Positions 1 through 8,762 of a stretch of DNA of 52,371 nt are shown here, one piece after another. Within the stretch, counting starts at the first letter, position 1. Each line of letters begins with the position of its first letter. The translations under genes and the position numbers were made by a program. This DNA comes from Rikenellaceae bacterium (GTDB lineage Bacteria; Bacteroidota; Bacteroidia; Bacteroidales; Rikenellaceae), in contig JAUMXM010000010.1 in assembly GCA_030529085.1 (NCBI GenBank), positions 1-52,371 of the forward strand, written 5' to 3'. Under the pieces are notes generated by a model. That model saw only the letters and a program-made list of their open reading frames with translations, did not search any database and was not told the DNA's origin.

Positions 1-36
1 GGCAAGGTTGTGCTCTACCAACTGAGCTATTTCCGC
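1..36 (-). tRNA. tRNA-Gly(GCC), 5' half only
   Basis: Read on the minus strand, positions 36 to 1 give an acceptor start GCGGAAA, a D-arm TAGCTCAGTTGGTAGAGC, and then an anticodon stem that ends at the anticodon GCC exactly at the window edge. Residues 34-36 of this tRNA are the last bases available, so the 3' half lies outside. A Bacteroidota-type promoter lies immediately upstream (48-77). Confidence 0.9.
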
Positions 37-47
37 AATTGCGAGTG

Positions 48-77
48 CAAATATAGGGCAAAAATCCCATTCTCCAA
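48..77 (-). promoter_or_regulatory. Promoter of tRNA-Gly
   Basis: On the minus strand there is a TATATTTG -7 box (48-55) and a TTG -33 element (75-77) separated by 19 nt. This matches the Bacteroidota consensus TTG-N19-21-TAnnTTTG. The box ends 11 nt before the tRNA 5' end. Confidence 0.75.
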
Positions 78-116
78 AATTTTTCGCAAAAAAAATCGAA
101 AATGGGGTAGTGTGCT

Positions 117-461
117 CTACGCTTCGACTTTCGCTACGGGGCGTACAAAGTGGGGCATATCGCTCGGCAGAACAGTCGAATACTCGATGAGGCCCGCCAC
201 ATTTCCCTCCGCATCGTACCAGGGTGTTTGGTAGATGAGTTTCTTCGTTGCACCCTTCTCGATCGTATAGGCGTTGGTCGTTCCCTCGCGGAGCATTGCC
301 GTAATCTTGGCCCACGATTCGGGCTTGTGGCAGTCGCGGAGATTTTGACCGCGTGCATCACCCAGCGCCTCGATAGCGCGGCGATTCTGGTAGATGACCT
401 TGCCCTCGATATCGCAAACCGTAGTGGCTACGGCTGAATGGTCGAAATAGTCGAAAATCAT
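117..461 (-). CDS. Small stand-alone PAS-domain protein
   Basis: A 114-residue protein that is essentially one PAS fold: an N-terminal helix, then VCDIEGKVIYQNRRAIEAL, a connector ending near MLREG, and C-terminal strands (IYQTPWYDAEGNVAGLIEYS). No kinase, HTH or cyclase output domain follows, so it is a sensor or partner module rather than a complete signalling protein. The start at 461 was chosen because the PAS fold begins there; an upstream in-frame ATG at 590 would run back into the transporter gene. It follows the formate/nitrite-type transporter by 26 nt on the same strand, so the two are probably co-transcribed. The ligand cannot be read from sequence. Confidence 0.75.
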   Translation of the reverse strand: MIFDYFDHSAVATTVCDIEGKVIYQNRRAIEALGDARGQNLRDCHKPESWAKITAMLREGTTNAYTIEKGATKKLIYQTPWYDAEGNVAGLIEYSTVLPSDMPHFVRPVAKVEA

Positions 462-487
462 AGCTTTAAGCGGCTTAATATAATGTA

Positions 488-1093
488 TTACTCGATGCGC
501 TCGAAGTTCGCTTTGCCCATCAAAATTCGGGGCAGGTTGCAACCAATGTAGTTGCCAATGATGGCGGGCCACCAGGCGCCGAGCATCCACCAGCCGAAGC
601 CGTCGTTAAGGCCTTTGGCTGCGTAGTAGAAGGCGTCGGCTACGCAGTGAGGGAGGCCGCAGAGGATGAAGACGGGGACACCCAACAACAGCGGAATGAA
701 GTTCTTGCGCAGGGCACCAAAGACGGCGATGGTCATAATCGCACCCGTGCCGATGGCGGTGACCAGAATAGCGTGCCACGAGGCGGTTTGACGCGCCAGG
801 ATAATCTTGTCGAGGTTCGTGAAGAGCTGCTCGTTGGTGCTATAGAGGGTCAGCGTCGCCAGCAGAAGACAACCAACGGCGTTGAAGGCGATGATGGCGA
901 TCAGGCGCGGCCAATCGCGGTAGGGGAGGTAACCCGCCTTGCCGGTGAAGAGTTGTGCGCGACAGATGATGACGGCTGCCAGGCCAAAGGCAAAGAGTGC
1001 GGCTCCGGCCAGACCACCGAGGTTGAGATAGATCAGTCCTCCGATGCCGATCAGTGCGCCGGCAAAAATTGCGAGACGAGCGAGTTCCTTCAT
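488..1093 (-). CDS. Formate/nitrite transporter family protein (FocA/NirC-like)
   Basis: A 201-residue polytopic membrane protein of glycine- and alanine-rich helices, including GALIGIGGLIYLNLGG near the N-terminus and a CRAQLFTGKAGYL segment that resembles the family's loop. The FNT family makes pentameric channels for formate, nitrite or hydrosulfide. At 201 residues it is shorter than FocA (about 285), so it is a compact relative and its substrate is open. The start MKELARLAIF at 1093 was preferred over an upstream in-frame ATG (1183), whose extra 30 residues are charged, non-conserved-looking and cover the promoter. The PAS protein follows on the same strand. Confidence 0.75.
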   Translation of the reverse strand: MKELARLAIFAGALIGIGGLIYLNLGGLAGAALFAFGLAAVIICRAQLFTGKAGYLPYRDWPRLIAIIAFNAVGCLLLATLTLYSTNEQLFTNLDKIILARQTASWHAILVTAIGTGAIMTIAVFGALRKNFIPLLLGVPVFILCGLPHCVADAFYYAAKGLNDGFGWWMLGAWWPAIIGNYIGCNLPRILMGKANFERIE

Positions 1094-1464
1094 ACTTTTT
1101 TGTGCTATTTTTCGTTCTATGTTTGTTCGTTTTCGTGTGCAAAGATAACGAAATAATCGACGGTTTGAAAACCTGATCTCCAATTCGTCGTTTTCGGAAT
1201 AAAATTCCTCGAAAAAAGTATTGTCAAAATATGCAATTTAGTGCTAAAAACGAGCAAGGAACCACCTCTGTACCTATCTTTGGGGCTGAAAATATCCTCT
1301 CGATTGGGACAAATCGGCATAAAGTCGGACAATATGTAATAAATGTTCCTAAAATGCGCTTTTTAGAGTTGATATTTTTGTATTTTTGTTGTTCCTTTGT
1401 GCGAAATTTATGCGAGAAAAAATGATCCTCGCCGGAAAGTGAAATTTAACTTTAATGTGATAAG
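1094..1464. promoter_or_regulatory. Divergent intergenic region between the FNT gene and the efflux operon
   Basis: 371 bases without a convincing gene. On the minus strand a TATCTTTG box (1140-1147) fits a start for the transporter. On the plus strand there are a TATCTTTG (1275-1282) and two adjacent TATTTTTG boxes (1373-1380 and 1381-1388) upstream of the tolC-like gene. None of these has a clean TTG at the expected -33 distance, so the active start cannot be chosen. No strong hairpin was seen. Confidence 0.45.
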
Positions 1465-2817
1465 ATGAAAAGCAAGATGTTTTTGATGACGCTCGTTGCT
1501 GCACTCGGGTTGGCTTCGACTCCCGTGATGGCACAAGAGCAGGTAGAGGCAATTGCCGTGGCTCCCGAATCGCAGCCGCTGGTTTTGACCCTCGAGGAGG
1601 CGTTGCGAATCGCCTTGAATGAGAATCTGTCGGTACAGATCGCTGATCAGACCATCGAGATTAAGAAGTACGCGAAGAAGGGTACCTACGCATCGCTGTG
1701 GCCCGAGATCTCGGCTTCGGCTACGTGGCAGCGCTACGTGAAGAAGCAGCAGTTCCACATCATGGGCGAGACGATGGAGGTAGGTACAACCAATAACTAC
1801 TCGGCCGGTGTATCGGCTGCTATGCCCCTGGTGAATGTTCAGCTCTGGAAGTCGCTCAAGCTCTCGGCTATGGATGTAGAGTTGGCAGTCGAGCAGGCGC
1901 GCTCGTCGCGTATCGATATGGTCGAGCAGGTGTCGACGGCCTTCTACCAGGTGTTGCTGGCCAAGGATTCGTATAACGTATATAAGCGCGTGTATGACAA
2001 TGCTGTCGAGAACCACGCAATCGTAGAGAAGAAGTATAAGGTTGGTGCCGTTTCGGAGTACGATTTCATCCGCTCGCAGGTGACCGTTTCGAATGCCGAG
2101 CCGAGTGTGTTCCAGTCCGAGAATGCCATTGTGCTTGCCCTGTGGCAGCTCAAGGCGCTGCTGGGTGTCGATCTGGAGATGGATATCGACGTGGCCGGCT
2201 CGTTGGCCGACTATGAGCAGATGATGATGGCGGGCTACAACCTCAAGACCGATCTGAGCGATAACTCGTCGCTCAAGCAACTCGAGATTCAGGAGCAGAT
2301 GCTGGAGCAGACGCTCAAGATGCAGCGCGCTACGAATCTGCCTACGCTTTCGCTCTCGGCCAACTACAACTATACGGCCATGGACGAGACGATGGAGATT
2401 CAGCACTATCGTTGGAATCCCTACTCGGTGGCTATCTTGAGCCTCGATATTCCGATCTTCGCCGGTGGTAAGCGTCGTGCGAATATCAAGCAGGCCAAGC
2501 TCAATTTGGCCAACATGCAGCTCCAGCGCGAGAATGCCGAGCGTCAGCTGCGCACAGCGCTGATGTCGTACCAGAACAATCTCCAGACCAACGTCAAGGA
2601 GTACTACGCCTCGTCGCAGAATATCTCGCAGGCCAAGCGTGGTTATGATATCGCTGTGAAGCGTTACGAGGTCGGCGGTGGTACGCTGGTCGATGTCGAC
2701 AACTCGCAGTTGGCCTATACGCAGGCCGAGCTGTCGCGCTCGACGGCAATCTACAACTACCTGGTGAACAGCGTTGCTATCGACAAGTTGGTAGGCGAGC
2801 AGAATTTCGCAGAATAA
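1465..2817 (+). CDS. TolC-family outer membrane efflux protein
   Basis: 450 residues with a Sec signal peptide (cleavage near VMA-QEQ, residue 23) and the internal two-fold repeat of outer membrane efflux proteins. The first half starts with the typical LTLEEALRIALNENLSVQ, and the second half has a second helical repeat followed by LDIPIFAGGKRRANIKQAK. The C-terminus keeps the pattern YEVGGGTLVDVDNSQLAYTQ. It would form the trimeric outer membrane and periplasmic duct of the efflux system. It is the first gene of a four-gene operon with the adaptor (33 bp downstream) and the pump. Confidence 0.93.
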   Translation: MKSKMFLMTLVAALGLASTPVMAQEQVEAIAVAPESQPLVLTLEEALRIALNENLSVQIADQTIEIKKYAKKGTYASLWPEISASATWQRYVKKQQFHIMGETMEVGTTNNYSAGVSAAMPLVNVQLWKSLKLSAMDVELAVEQARSSRIDMVEQVSTAFYQVLLAKDSYNVYKRVYDNAVENHAIVEKKYKVGAVSEYDFIRSQVTVSNAEPSVFQSENAIVLALWQLKALLGVDLEMDIDVAGSLADYEQMMMAGYNLKTDLSDNSSLKQLEIQEQMLEQTLKMQRATNLPTLSLSANYNYTAMDETMEIQHYRWNPYSVAILSLDIPIFAGGKRRANIKQAKLNLANMQLQRENAERQLRTALMSYQNNLQTNVKEYYASSQNISQAKRGYDIAVKRYEVGGGTLVDVDNSQLAYTQAELSRSTAIYNYLVNSVAIDKLVGEQNFAE

Positions 2818-2849
2818 ACACGGACAACTAAAAAAGAGAATAATATATT

Positions 2850-3881
2850 ATGACTATGAATCGAATCATTTGCACGCTGCTCGTAGGCGGTGTATGTTTG
2901 GCAAGTGTGGCCTGCGGCTCGAAGAAGAGCGCCGAGGCTGAGGCCGTAGCCGAGGTGGTTACCGCGCCCAAAGTAACGACCCAGGTAGTACACCTGGAGG
3001 ATGTGGTGATGCAGAGCACCTTTACGGGTAATGTAGAGGGTTTCGCAATCAACAATATCACCCCGCAGCAGCCGCGTCGTATTACGCGTCTGTTGGTTGA
3101 TGTGGGTGACCGTGTTTATGCCGGCCAGAAGGTTGCCGAGTTGGATAACTCGAGCTTGGCACAGGCCAAGGCCCAGTACGAGAATAACAAGGCCGCTTTC
3201 GAGCGTGCCGACGAGCTCTATAAGTTCGGTGGTGAGTCGAAGGCCAACTGGGAGGCTTCGAAGACCGCCTATGAGGTGTCGAAGCTCTCGTATGAGAATC
3301 TCTTGGAGAATACTACACTGAAGACCCCCGTATCGGGTGTGGTTACTGCCCGTAACTACGACAACGGCGATATGGTAAGCGGCCTGCCCATTTTTGTGGT
3401 ACAGAAGATCAACCCCGTGAAGGTGCTGATTCCCGTTTCGGAGTCGCTCTACTCCTACATCAAGAAGGGTATGAAGGTCGATGTTGAGCTCGATGCACTG
3501 CCCGACACGAAGTTCAAGGGTACGATTTCGCGCCTGACCCCTTCGATCGATCAGGCTACGCGCACCTTCGAGGTCGAGGTGACTGTAAGCAACCCCGCCG
3601 AGAAGATCAAGCCGGGTATGTTTGCCCGCGTAACGGTGAACTATGGCGAGCGTAAGAATGTCGTTGTGCCCGATCAGTCGGTAGTGAAGATGCTTGGCTC
3701 GGGTGATCGTTTCATCTATGTGCTGCAGGCCGATGGTACGGTGAAGTATCAGAAGGTAGAGCTGGGTCGTCGTATGGAGGAGAAGTACGAGATCCTGGGC
3801 GGTATCCAGGATGGCGACGAGGTTGTCGTTACGGGTCAGGTTGCCCTGAAGGATGGTGTGGCTGTCGAGGTTGTCGAGTAG
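2850..3881 (+). CDS. RND efflux periplasmic adaptor (MFP/HlyD family) lipoprotein
   Basis: 343 residues. The N-terminus carries a lipoprotein signal with the lipobox LASVAC (Cys22), so the protein is probably anchored to the inner membrane on its periplasmic side. It then has a biotinyl-lipoyl-like half (RITRLLVDVGDRVYAGQKVAEL), a helical hairpin of about 60 residues, the second lipoyl half (TLKTPVSGVVTARNYDNGDMV), a beta-barrel and a membrane-proximal domain. An alternative ATG lies two codons downstream (2856). It links the TolC-like duct to the RND pump encoded next. Confidence 0.93.
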   Translation: MTMNRIICTLLVGGVCLASVACGSKKSAEAEAVAEVVTAPKVTTQVVHLEDVVMQSTFTGNVEGFAINNITPQQPRRITRLLVDVGDRVYAGQKVAELDNSSLAQAKAQYENNKAAFERADELYKFGGESKANWEASKTAYEVSKLSYENLLENTTLKTPVSGVVTARNYDNGDMVSGLPIFVVQKINPVKVLIPVSESLYSYIKKGMKVDVELDALPDTKFKGTISRLTPSIDQATRTFEVEVTVSNPAEKIKPGMFARVTVNYGERKNVVVPDQSVVKMLGSGDRFIYVLQADGTVKYQKVELGRRMEEKYEILGGIQDGDEVVVTGQVALKDGVAVEVVE

Positions 3882-3920
3882 TCAGTGAAAAGAAAATCAC
3901 GAAAATTAAGCGAATAAACG

Positions 3921-6900
3921 ATGAATATCTATAAAACATCGGTTCATAATCCGATCACGACCATCATTTTGTTTGTGGCCGTGGCTATTATGGGCTGTGT
4001 CTCGTTCACGCGACTGGGTATCGACCTTTTCCCCGATATCGAGTCGAACGCGATGATGGTGATGACCACCTACCAGGGTGCGAGTGCCGAGGATATCGAG
4101 AATAACGTGACGCGCCCGATCGAGAATGTGCTCAATGGTGTGGACCACCTGAAGCATATGAGCTCGCAGTCGAAGGAGAATATCTCGATCGTAACGCTCG
4201 AGTTTGAGTATGGCTACGATCTGGATATTTTGGCCAACGACGTACGCGATAAGTTGGACATGTTGAGTACGATGCCCGATGGCGTCAGTCAGCCGATTAT
4301 CTTTAAGTTCTCGGCTGATATGATCCCCATCCTGATGATGGGTGTGACGGCCAACGAGAGTATGAATGGTCTGTACAAGATTCTTGACGACCAGATTGTA
4401 ACTCCGCTGGCACGTGTAAGCGGTGTGGGTACGGTGTCGATTGCCGGTATTCCCGAGCGCGAGATTCAGGTCTATTGCGACCCGAATAAGCTCGAGGCCT
4501 ACAACCTCTCGATTGAGGCCATTTCCTCGACCATTGCTGCTGCTAACCGCAACACGCCGGCCGGCTCGTTCGACTTGGGTTCGAACGCCTACTCGTTGCG
4601 TGTAGACCACGAGTTCGAGGATCCGAACGAGATGCTCGACCTGGTTGTCGGCTATCGCAATGGTGCTCCGATTCTCCTGCGCGAGGTTGCCACGATCAAG
4701 GACTCGGTACAGGAGCGTATCCAGGAGACCTACAACAACGGTGCTGTCGGTGGTATGATCATTGTGCAGAAGAAGTCGGGTGCCAACGCCGTGGAGATTG
4801 CACGCGGTGTGCGCGAGCATATCGACCGCATCAAGCATACGCTGCCCGCCGACGTTGAGCTCTTTACGATTGTCGATACGTCGGATAACATCGTCTCGAC
4901 CGTGAATTCGCTGCGCGACACGATTCTGACGACCCTCGTGCTTGTGATGTTCGTCGTCTTCATCTTCCTGGGGCGCTGGCGTGCTACGATTATCGTCGTG
5001 CTGACAATTCCTATCTCGCTGTTGGCCGCCGTTATCTACATCCTGGCTACGGGTGAGACGCTCAACATCATCACCATGTCGTCGCTCTCGATTGCTATCG
5101 GTATGGTGGTCGATAACGCGATTGTGGTGTTGGAGAATATCACTTCGCACATCGACCGTGGTGCTATGCCCAAGCAGGCTGCCATCTTCGCTACGAAAGA
5201 GGTGGGTATCTCGGTTATGGGTGGTACGATGACGACTATTGCCGTGTTCCTGCCGCTGACGATGGTGACCGGTATGGCCGGTATCCTCTTCAACTCGATG
5301 GGTTGGATGGTGACCATTACGCTGGTGGTTTCGACCATTGCCGCCGTTACCTTTACGCCGGTGCTCTGCTCCTTGATGATGAAGAAGAACCCCAAGAAGG
5401 CTTGGTTCCAGGGCAAGATCGATGCCGTGATGGAGCGTTTCAACAACTTCTACGGCGGTATTCTGGCCTACTGCGTAACGCACCGCAAGCGTGTGCTGCT
5501 TGGTGCACTTGTGCTCTTTGTCGGCGTGTTGGGTCTCTTGGGCCCGCAGCTCAAGTCGGAGTTCTTCCCCGTACAGGATAGTGCCCGTATCAGCGCCGAG
5601 ATCGAACTTCCGGCAGGTACGCGTCAGGATATTACCCGTGAGTTGGCACTCGAGCTCTCGGAGCGCATCAAGAATGCCTATCCCGAGGAGATCACGATGG
5701 TGAACCTGCGCGAGGGTCAGGCCGACACGGACAACGTCTTCGCTTCGCTGCAGGACAACGGTACGCACCTCATTTCGATGAACATTTCGCTCGTGAAGAA
5801 GACCGAGCGTGATTTGTCGCTCCCCGAGATTGGTGACGGTATCCGTGCCATTTTGGATGACTATACGGTAATTCGTACCTACACCGTTACCGAGGGTGGT
5901 GGTGGCGGTATGGCCGGTAAGTCGAGTGTCGATGTCGAGCTCTACGGTTACGATTTCGATACTTCGGATGCCCTTGCCGCACAGATTGCCCAGATGTTCC
6001 GCAATATGGAGGGTTGTACCGAGGTGACCATCTCGCGTAACGAGTATACGCCCGAGTATCATGTCGATTTCGACCTCGAGAAGTTGGCTCGTGCCGGTCT
6101 GGATGTGACGACCGCCTCGACCTACCTGCGCAACCGTATCAACGGCTCGGTGATGTCCTACTACCGCGAGGATGGTGACGAGTACGATATCCGCGTGCGT
6201 TACGACCGTCAGTTCCGCGAGTCGCTCGAGAATATCGAGAACATCACGATCTACAACGCCGCCGGTCAGGGTATCAAGATCCGCGACGTGGGTGTTGTGA
6301 AGGAGGCTTCGACGCCGCCGGCCATCGACCGCAAGGACCGCGAGCGTTTTGTGACCATTTCGGGTACCGTGGGTGCCGGTTATGCAATGAGCGACCTGGT
6401 TGCCAACGTGCAGGCCGAGATGAAGAAGATCAACCTGCCGCAGGGCTTCGATTGGAAGATCGGTGGTACCTACGAGGATCAGCAGGAGACCTTCGGTGAT
6501 ATGGCTCTGCTGATGATGCTGATGGTGATCCTGGTATTCGTGATTATGGCCGCCCAGTTCGAGTCGCTGACCTATCCCTTTGTAATTATGTTCTCGCTGC
6601 CCTTTGCCGTGCTGGGTGTGGTTATCGGTTTGGCCATTACGGGTACGCCGCTTAACATTATGTCGCTGCTCGGTGTCCTGATGCTTATCGGTATTGTGGT
6701 GAACAACGGTATTGTGCTTGTGGACTACACGCTGCTTTGCCGCGAGCGCGGTATGAACATCCTCGATGCAGTCGTTACGGCCGGCCGTAGCCGTCTGCGC
6801 CCGATCTTGATGACCACGCTGACCACCGTGTTGGGTATGATCCCGATGGCTGTTGGTAATGGTGTCGGCTCGGAGATGTGGAACTCGCTCGGTATGTCGG

Positions 6901-7016
6901 TGGCTTGGGGTCTTTCGTTCTCGACGCTCATTACGCTGATCCTGATTCCGACCCTCTTCTCGGCATTTGCCATGTTCGGTGAGAAGCGCAAGGCCAAGAA
7001 GGCGTTAAACAAATAA
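3921..7016 (+). CDS. RND efflux pump, inner membrane subunit (HAE-1/AcrB-like)
   Basis: 1031 residues, the normal size for an RND pump, with TM1 at the N-terminus, a large periplasmic porter domain, TM2-6, a second porter domain and TM8-12. The TM4 motif reads GMVVDNAIVVLENI. AcrB has two adjacent Asp residues here, whereas this protein has Asp-Asn. The second half has the matching GIVVNNGIVLVDY. It uses the proton gradient to expel compounds through the adaptor and TolC-like partners. The substrate cannot be predicted. Confidence 0.93.
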   Translation: MNIYKTSVHNPITTIILFVAVAIMGCVSFTRLGIDLFPDIESNAMMVMTTYQGASAEDIENNVTRPIENVLNGVDHLKHMSSQSKENISIVTLEFEYGYDLDILANDVRDKLDMLSTMPDGVSQPIIFKFSADMIPILMMGVTANESMNGLYKILDDQIVTPLARVSGVGTVSIAGIPEREIQVYCDPNKLEAYNLSIEAISSTIAAANRNTPAGSFDLGSNAYSLRVDHEFEDPNEMLDLVVGYRNGAPILLREVATIKDSVQERIQETYNNGAVGGMIIVQKKSGANAVEIARGVREHIDRIKHTLPADVELFTIVDTSDNIVSTVNSLRDTILTTLVLVMFVVFIFLGRWRATIIVVLTIPISLLAAVIYILATGETLNIITMSSLSIAIGMVVDNAIVVLENITSHIDRGAMPKQAAIFATKEVGISVMGGTMTTIAVFLPLTMVTGMAGILFNSMGWMVTITLVVSTIAAVTFTPVLCSLMMKKNPKKAWFQGKIDAVMERFNNFYGGILAYCVTHRKRVLLGALVLFVGVLGLLGPQLKSEFFPVQDSARISAEIELPAGTRQDITRELALELSERIKNAYPEEITMVNLREGQADTDNVFASLQDNGTHLISMNISLVKKTERDLSLPEIGDGIRAILDDYTVIRTYTVTEGGGGGMAGKSSVDVELYGYDFDTSDALAAQIAQMFRNMEGCTEVTISRNEYTPEYHVDFDLEKLARAGLDVTTASTYLRNRINGSVMSYYREDGDEYDIRVRYDRQFRESLENIENITIYNAAGQGIKIRDVGVVKEASTPPAIDRKDRERFVTISGTVGAGYAMSDLVANVQAEMKKINLPQGFDWKIGGTYEDQQETFGDMALLMMLMVILVFVIMAAQFESLTYPFVIMFSLPFAVLGVVIGLAITGTPLNIMSLLGVLMLIGIVVNNGIVLVDYTLLCRERGMNILDAVVTAGRSRLRPILMTTLTTVLGMIPMAVGNGVGSEMWNSLGMSVAWGLSFSTLITLILIPTLFSAFAMFGEKRKAKKALNK

Positions 7017-7028
7017 AACAGAAAAACT

Positions 7029-7322
7029 ATGAAAGCGATATTTTTGGCCTGCGATCAGGCTATGTACGACGCAGTAATGGAACTGATGAACGAACTCGAG
7101 GTGCGTGGTTTCACGGGCTGGGAGGAGTTGATCGGTCGTGGCTCGAAGACGGGTGATCCGCACCTGGGTAACCACGCTTGGCCTGCGATGAATTCGGCGC
7201 TGATTGCCATTACGGAGGACGAGAAGGCTGCCGAGTTTTTGAAGCGTCTGCGCGAGCTCGATGCCGAGAACGAGCGCCAGGGCTTGCGTGCCTTTGCATG
7301 GAATGTCTCGGATGCCATGTAA
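7029..7322 (+). CDS. PG0541-family transporter-associated small protein
   Basis: A 97-residue soluble protein without a signal peptide, encoded 12 bp after the pump. Its sequence (KAIFLACDQAMYDAVMELMN, then ELEVRGFTGWEELIGRGSKTG and HAWPAMNSALIAI) resembles the small conserved proteins placed after RND operons in Bacteroidales, and its size and predicted ferredoxin-like alternation resemble PII-like proteins. The function is unknown; position suggests a regulator or cytoplasmic partner of the pump. A terminator follows. Confidence 0.8.
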   Translation: MKAIFLACDQAMYDAVMELMNELEVRGFTGWEELIGRGSKTGDPHLGNHAWPAMNSALIAITEDEKAAEFLKRLRELDAENERQGLRAFAWNVSDAM

Positions 7323-7344
7323 GCAAATCAAAAACCAAGAAAGA

Positions 7345-7377
7345 AGGGTTGCCCACGCCGGGTGACCCTTTTTTTGT
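7345..7377 (+). terminator. Terminator of the RND efflux operon
   Basis: Stem AAGGGTTGCCC (7345-7355) pairs with GGGTGACCCTT (7361-7371) through two G-U wobbles around the loop ACGCC, and is followed by a run of T. Confidence 0.85.
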
Positions 7378-7396
7378 TGCTGTTTCTGCTTGGAAG

Positions 7397-7427
7397 TTGC
7401 AAATGCGTGTATTGGGTTGTATATTTG
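7397..7427 (+). promoter_or_regulatory. Promoter of the carboxypeptidase-regulatory-like gene
   Basis: TTG (7397-7399), 20 nt, TATATTTG (7420-7427): a full match to the Bacteroidota vegetative promoter. Confidence 0.8.
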
Positions 7428-7459
7428 TAGAGGTACCCAATTTTTAAATGGAGATCGCT

Positions 7460-8710
7460 ATGAAACGAGTACTTCTATTTCTGCTTTTAATACTCCCCGT
7501 AACCACGCTTTATGCCCAGTCGACGACCTCGCTACATCGAATGGTGTCGGGTGTTGTCTATGATGCTGATAGCGGCGAGGCGCTCCATAATGTAGCCGTT
7601 GCGGTGCTTGGTACGAATATCGGTACGGTGACCAATGCGGATGGTTTTTTTACGTTGAAGGTCACGGCCGACGAATTGCAGCAGGGACTTAAACTGACCC
7701 ATGTCGGATATGCCAATAAACTCCTCTCGGCCGCGGAGATCGTGCAGCACGATGGAGCTCTGCGTATTCGGATGAAGCAGCTCTCGCTGATGATGCACGA
7801 GGTGACGATCTATGGCGGTACGGCACGCGAATTGGTCGAGGCTGCTATTCGCTCCATCGAGACCAATTATGCCCCCAATGAGTCGCTTTTCGAGGCTTTC
7901 CACCGCGAGACGGTCCAGAAGCGTCGCAGTTATATTGCCGTCTCGGAGGCGGTGATGGATGTCTACAAGACCGGCTATGAAAATCGAACAACTTGGCGCG
8001 ATAAGGTCCGCCTGCGTCGTGGTCGCCGCTTGGTGAACCACCAGGCGAGCGATACGTTGGCTGTGAAGATCTCCGGAGGTCCTTCGCTGACCCTCTATAT
8101 GGATTTGGTGAAGAATGGTGATGAGTTGCTCAACGAGAAGGAGCTCGATAAGTATAAATTTACGCTCCAGGCCCCCGTTATATTGGACAATCGCCCGCAA
8201 TATGTGATTGCCATCGAACCGCAAGTCGAGACTTCGTATGCGCTCTTCTATGGCCGAATTTTCATCGATCAGGCCCGCTTATCCTTTACGCGCATTGAGC
8301 TGGACCTCGATTTGAGCGATCGCATTAAGGCTACAAATGCCATGCTCCAACGTCGTCCTGCCGGCCTTCGTTTCCGCCCGCTCGGCTTGTCGTTTTTGGT
8401 CACCTATCGCCATCAAGATGGGTGCCACTACCTGAACTACGTGCGCAGCTCGTTCCGTTTCCGCTGTGAATGGAAGCGCCGCCTCTTTGCCGCCCCCTAT
8501 ACGGCCGTTTCCGAGTCGGTGATGGTCGATCGCGAGGAGCATCCCGAGATTATCCGCAATCGCGATATCTTCCGCAAGTCGCAAATCTTCTACGACGAAG
8601 TGGATGCCTATGCCGATCCCGACTATTGGCGCGACTTCAATATCATCGAGCCGACTGAGTCGCTCGAGCATGCGGTCGAACGTCTACGCCGCCACAACAA
8701 TAAGGAATAA
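7460..8710 (+). CDS. Secreted protein with N-terminal carboxypeptidase-regulatory-like domain
   Basis: 416 residues: a Sec signal peptide (MKRVLLFLLLILPVTTLYAQ), then a CarboxypepD_reg-like Ig fold (VSGVVYDADSGEALHNVAVAVLGTNIGTVTNADGFFTL), then about 310 residues of the type often found after this domain in Bacteroidota periplasmic or outer membrane proteins. No TonB-dependent barrel follows, so it is not a SusC. I prefer the ATG at 7460 because GGAG at 7450-7453 is well placed for it; an ATG at 7448 would add four residues. The function of the C-terminal part is unknown. Confidence 0.75.
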   Translation: MKRVLLFLLLILPVTTLYAQSTTSLHRMVSGVVYDADSGEALHNVAVAVLGTNIGTVTNADGFFTLKVTADELQQGLKLTHVGYANKLLSAAEIVQHDGALRIRMKQLSLMMHEVTIYGGTARELVEAAIRSIETNYAPNESLFEAFHRETVQKRRSYIAVSEAVMDVYKTGYENRTTWRDKVRLRRGRRLVNHQASDTLAVKISGGPSLTLYMDLVKNGDELLNEKELDKYKFTLQAPVILDNRPQYVIAIEPQVETSYALFYGRIFIDQARLSFTRIELDLDLSDRIKATNAMLQRRPAGLRFRPLGLSFLVTYRHQDGCHYLNYVRSSFRFRCEWKRRLFAAPYTAVSESVMVDREEHPEIIRNRDIFRKSQIFYDEVDAYADPDYWRDFNIIEPTESLEHAVERLRRHNNKE

Positions 8711-8744
8711 AAAACGAGGCTCCGATTTGCGGAGCCTCGTTTTT
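8710..8744. terminator. Bidirectional terminator
   Basis: A perfect 15-bp stem (AAAAACGAGGCTCCG with its complement) around the loop ATTTG. T-runs form on both strands, so it serves the two convergent genes that flank it. Confidence 0.9.
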
Positions 8745-8762
8745 GTTAGGGATGGCAGCCTC

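Noticed and set aside
3906-6062. Long open frame (718 codons) on the minus strand
   Set aside because: It is antisense to the RND pump. The protein is rich in His, Arg and Gly without domain features, which is typical for the complement of this GC-rich codon usage. The same holds for long frames opposite the GH2, kinase, carboxyltransferase and rhamnose genes.
7344-7447. Small gene between the efflux operon and the next gene
   Set aside because: The stretch is fully explained by a terminator and a consensus promoter.
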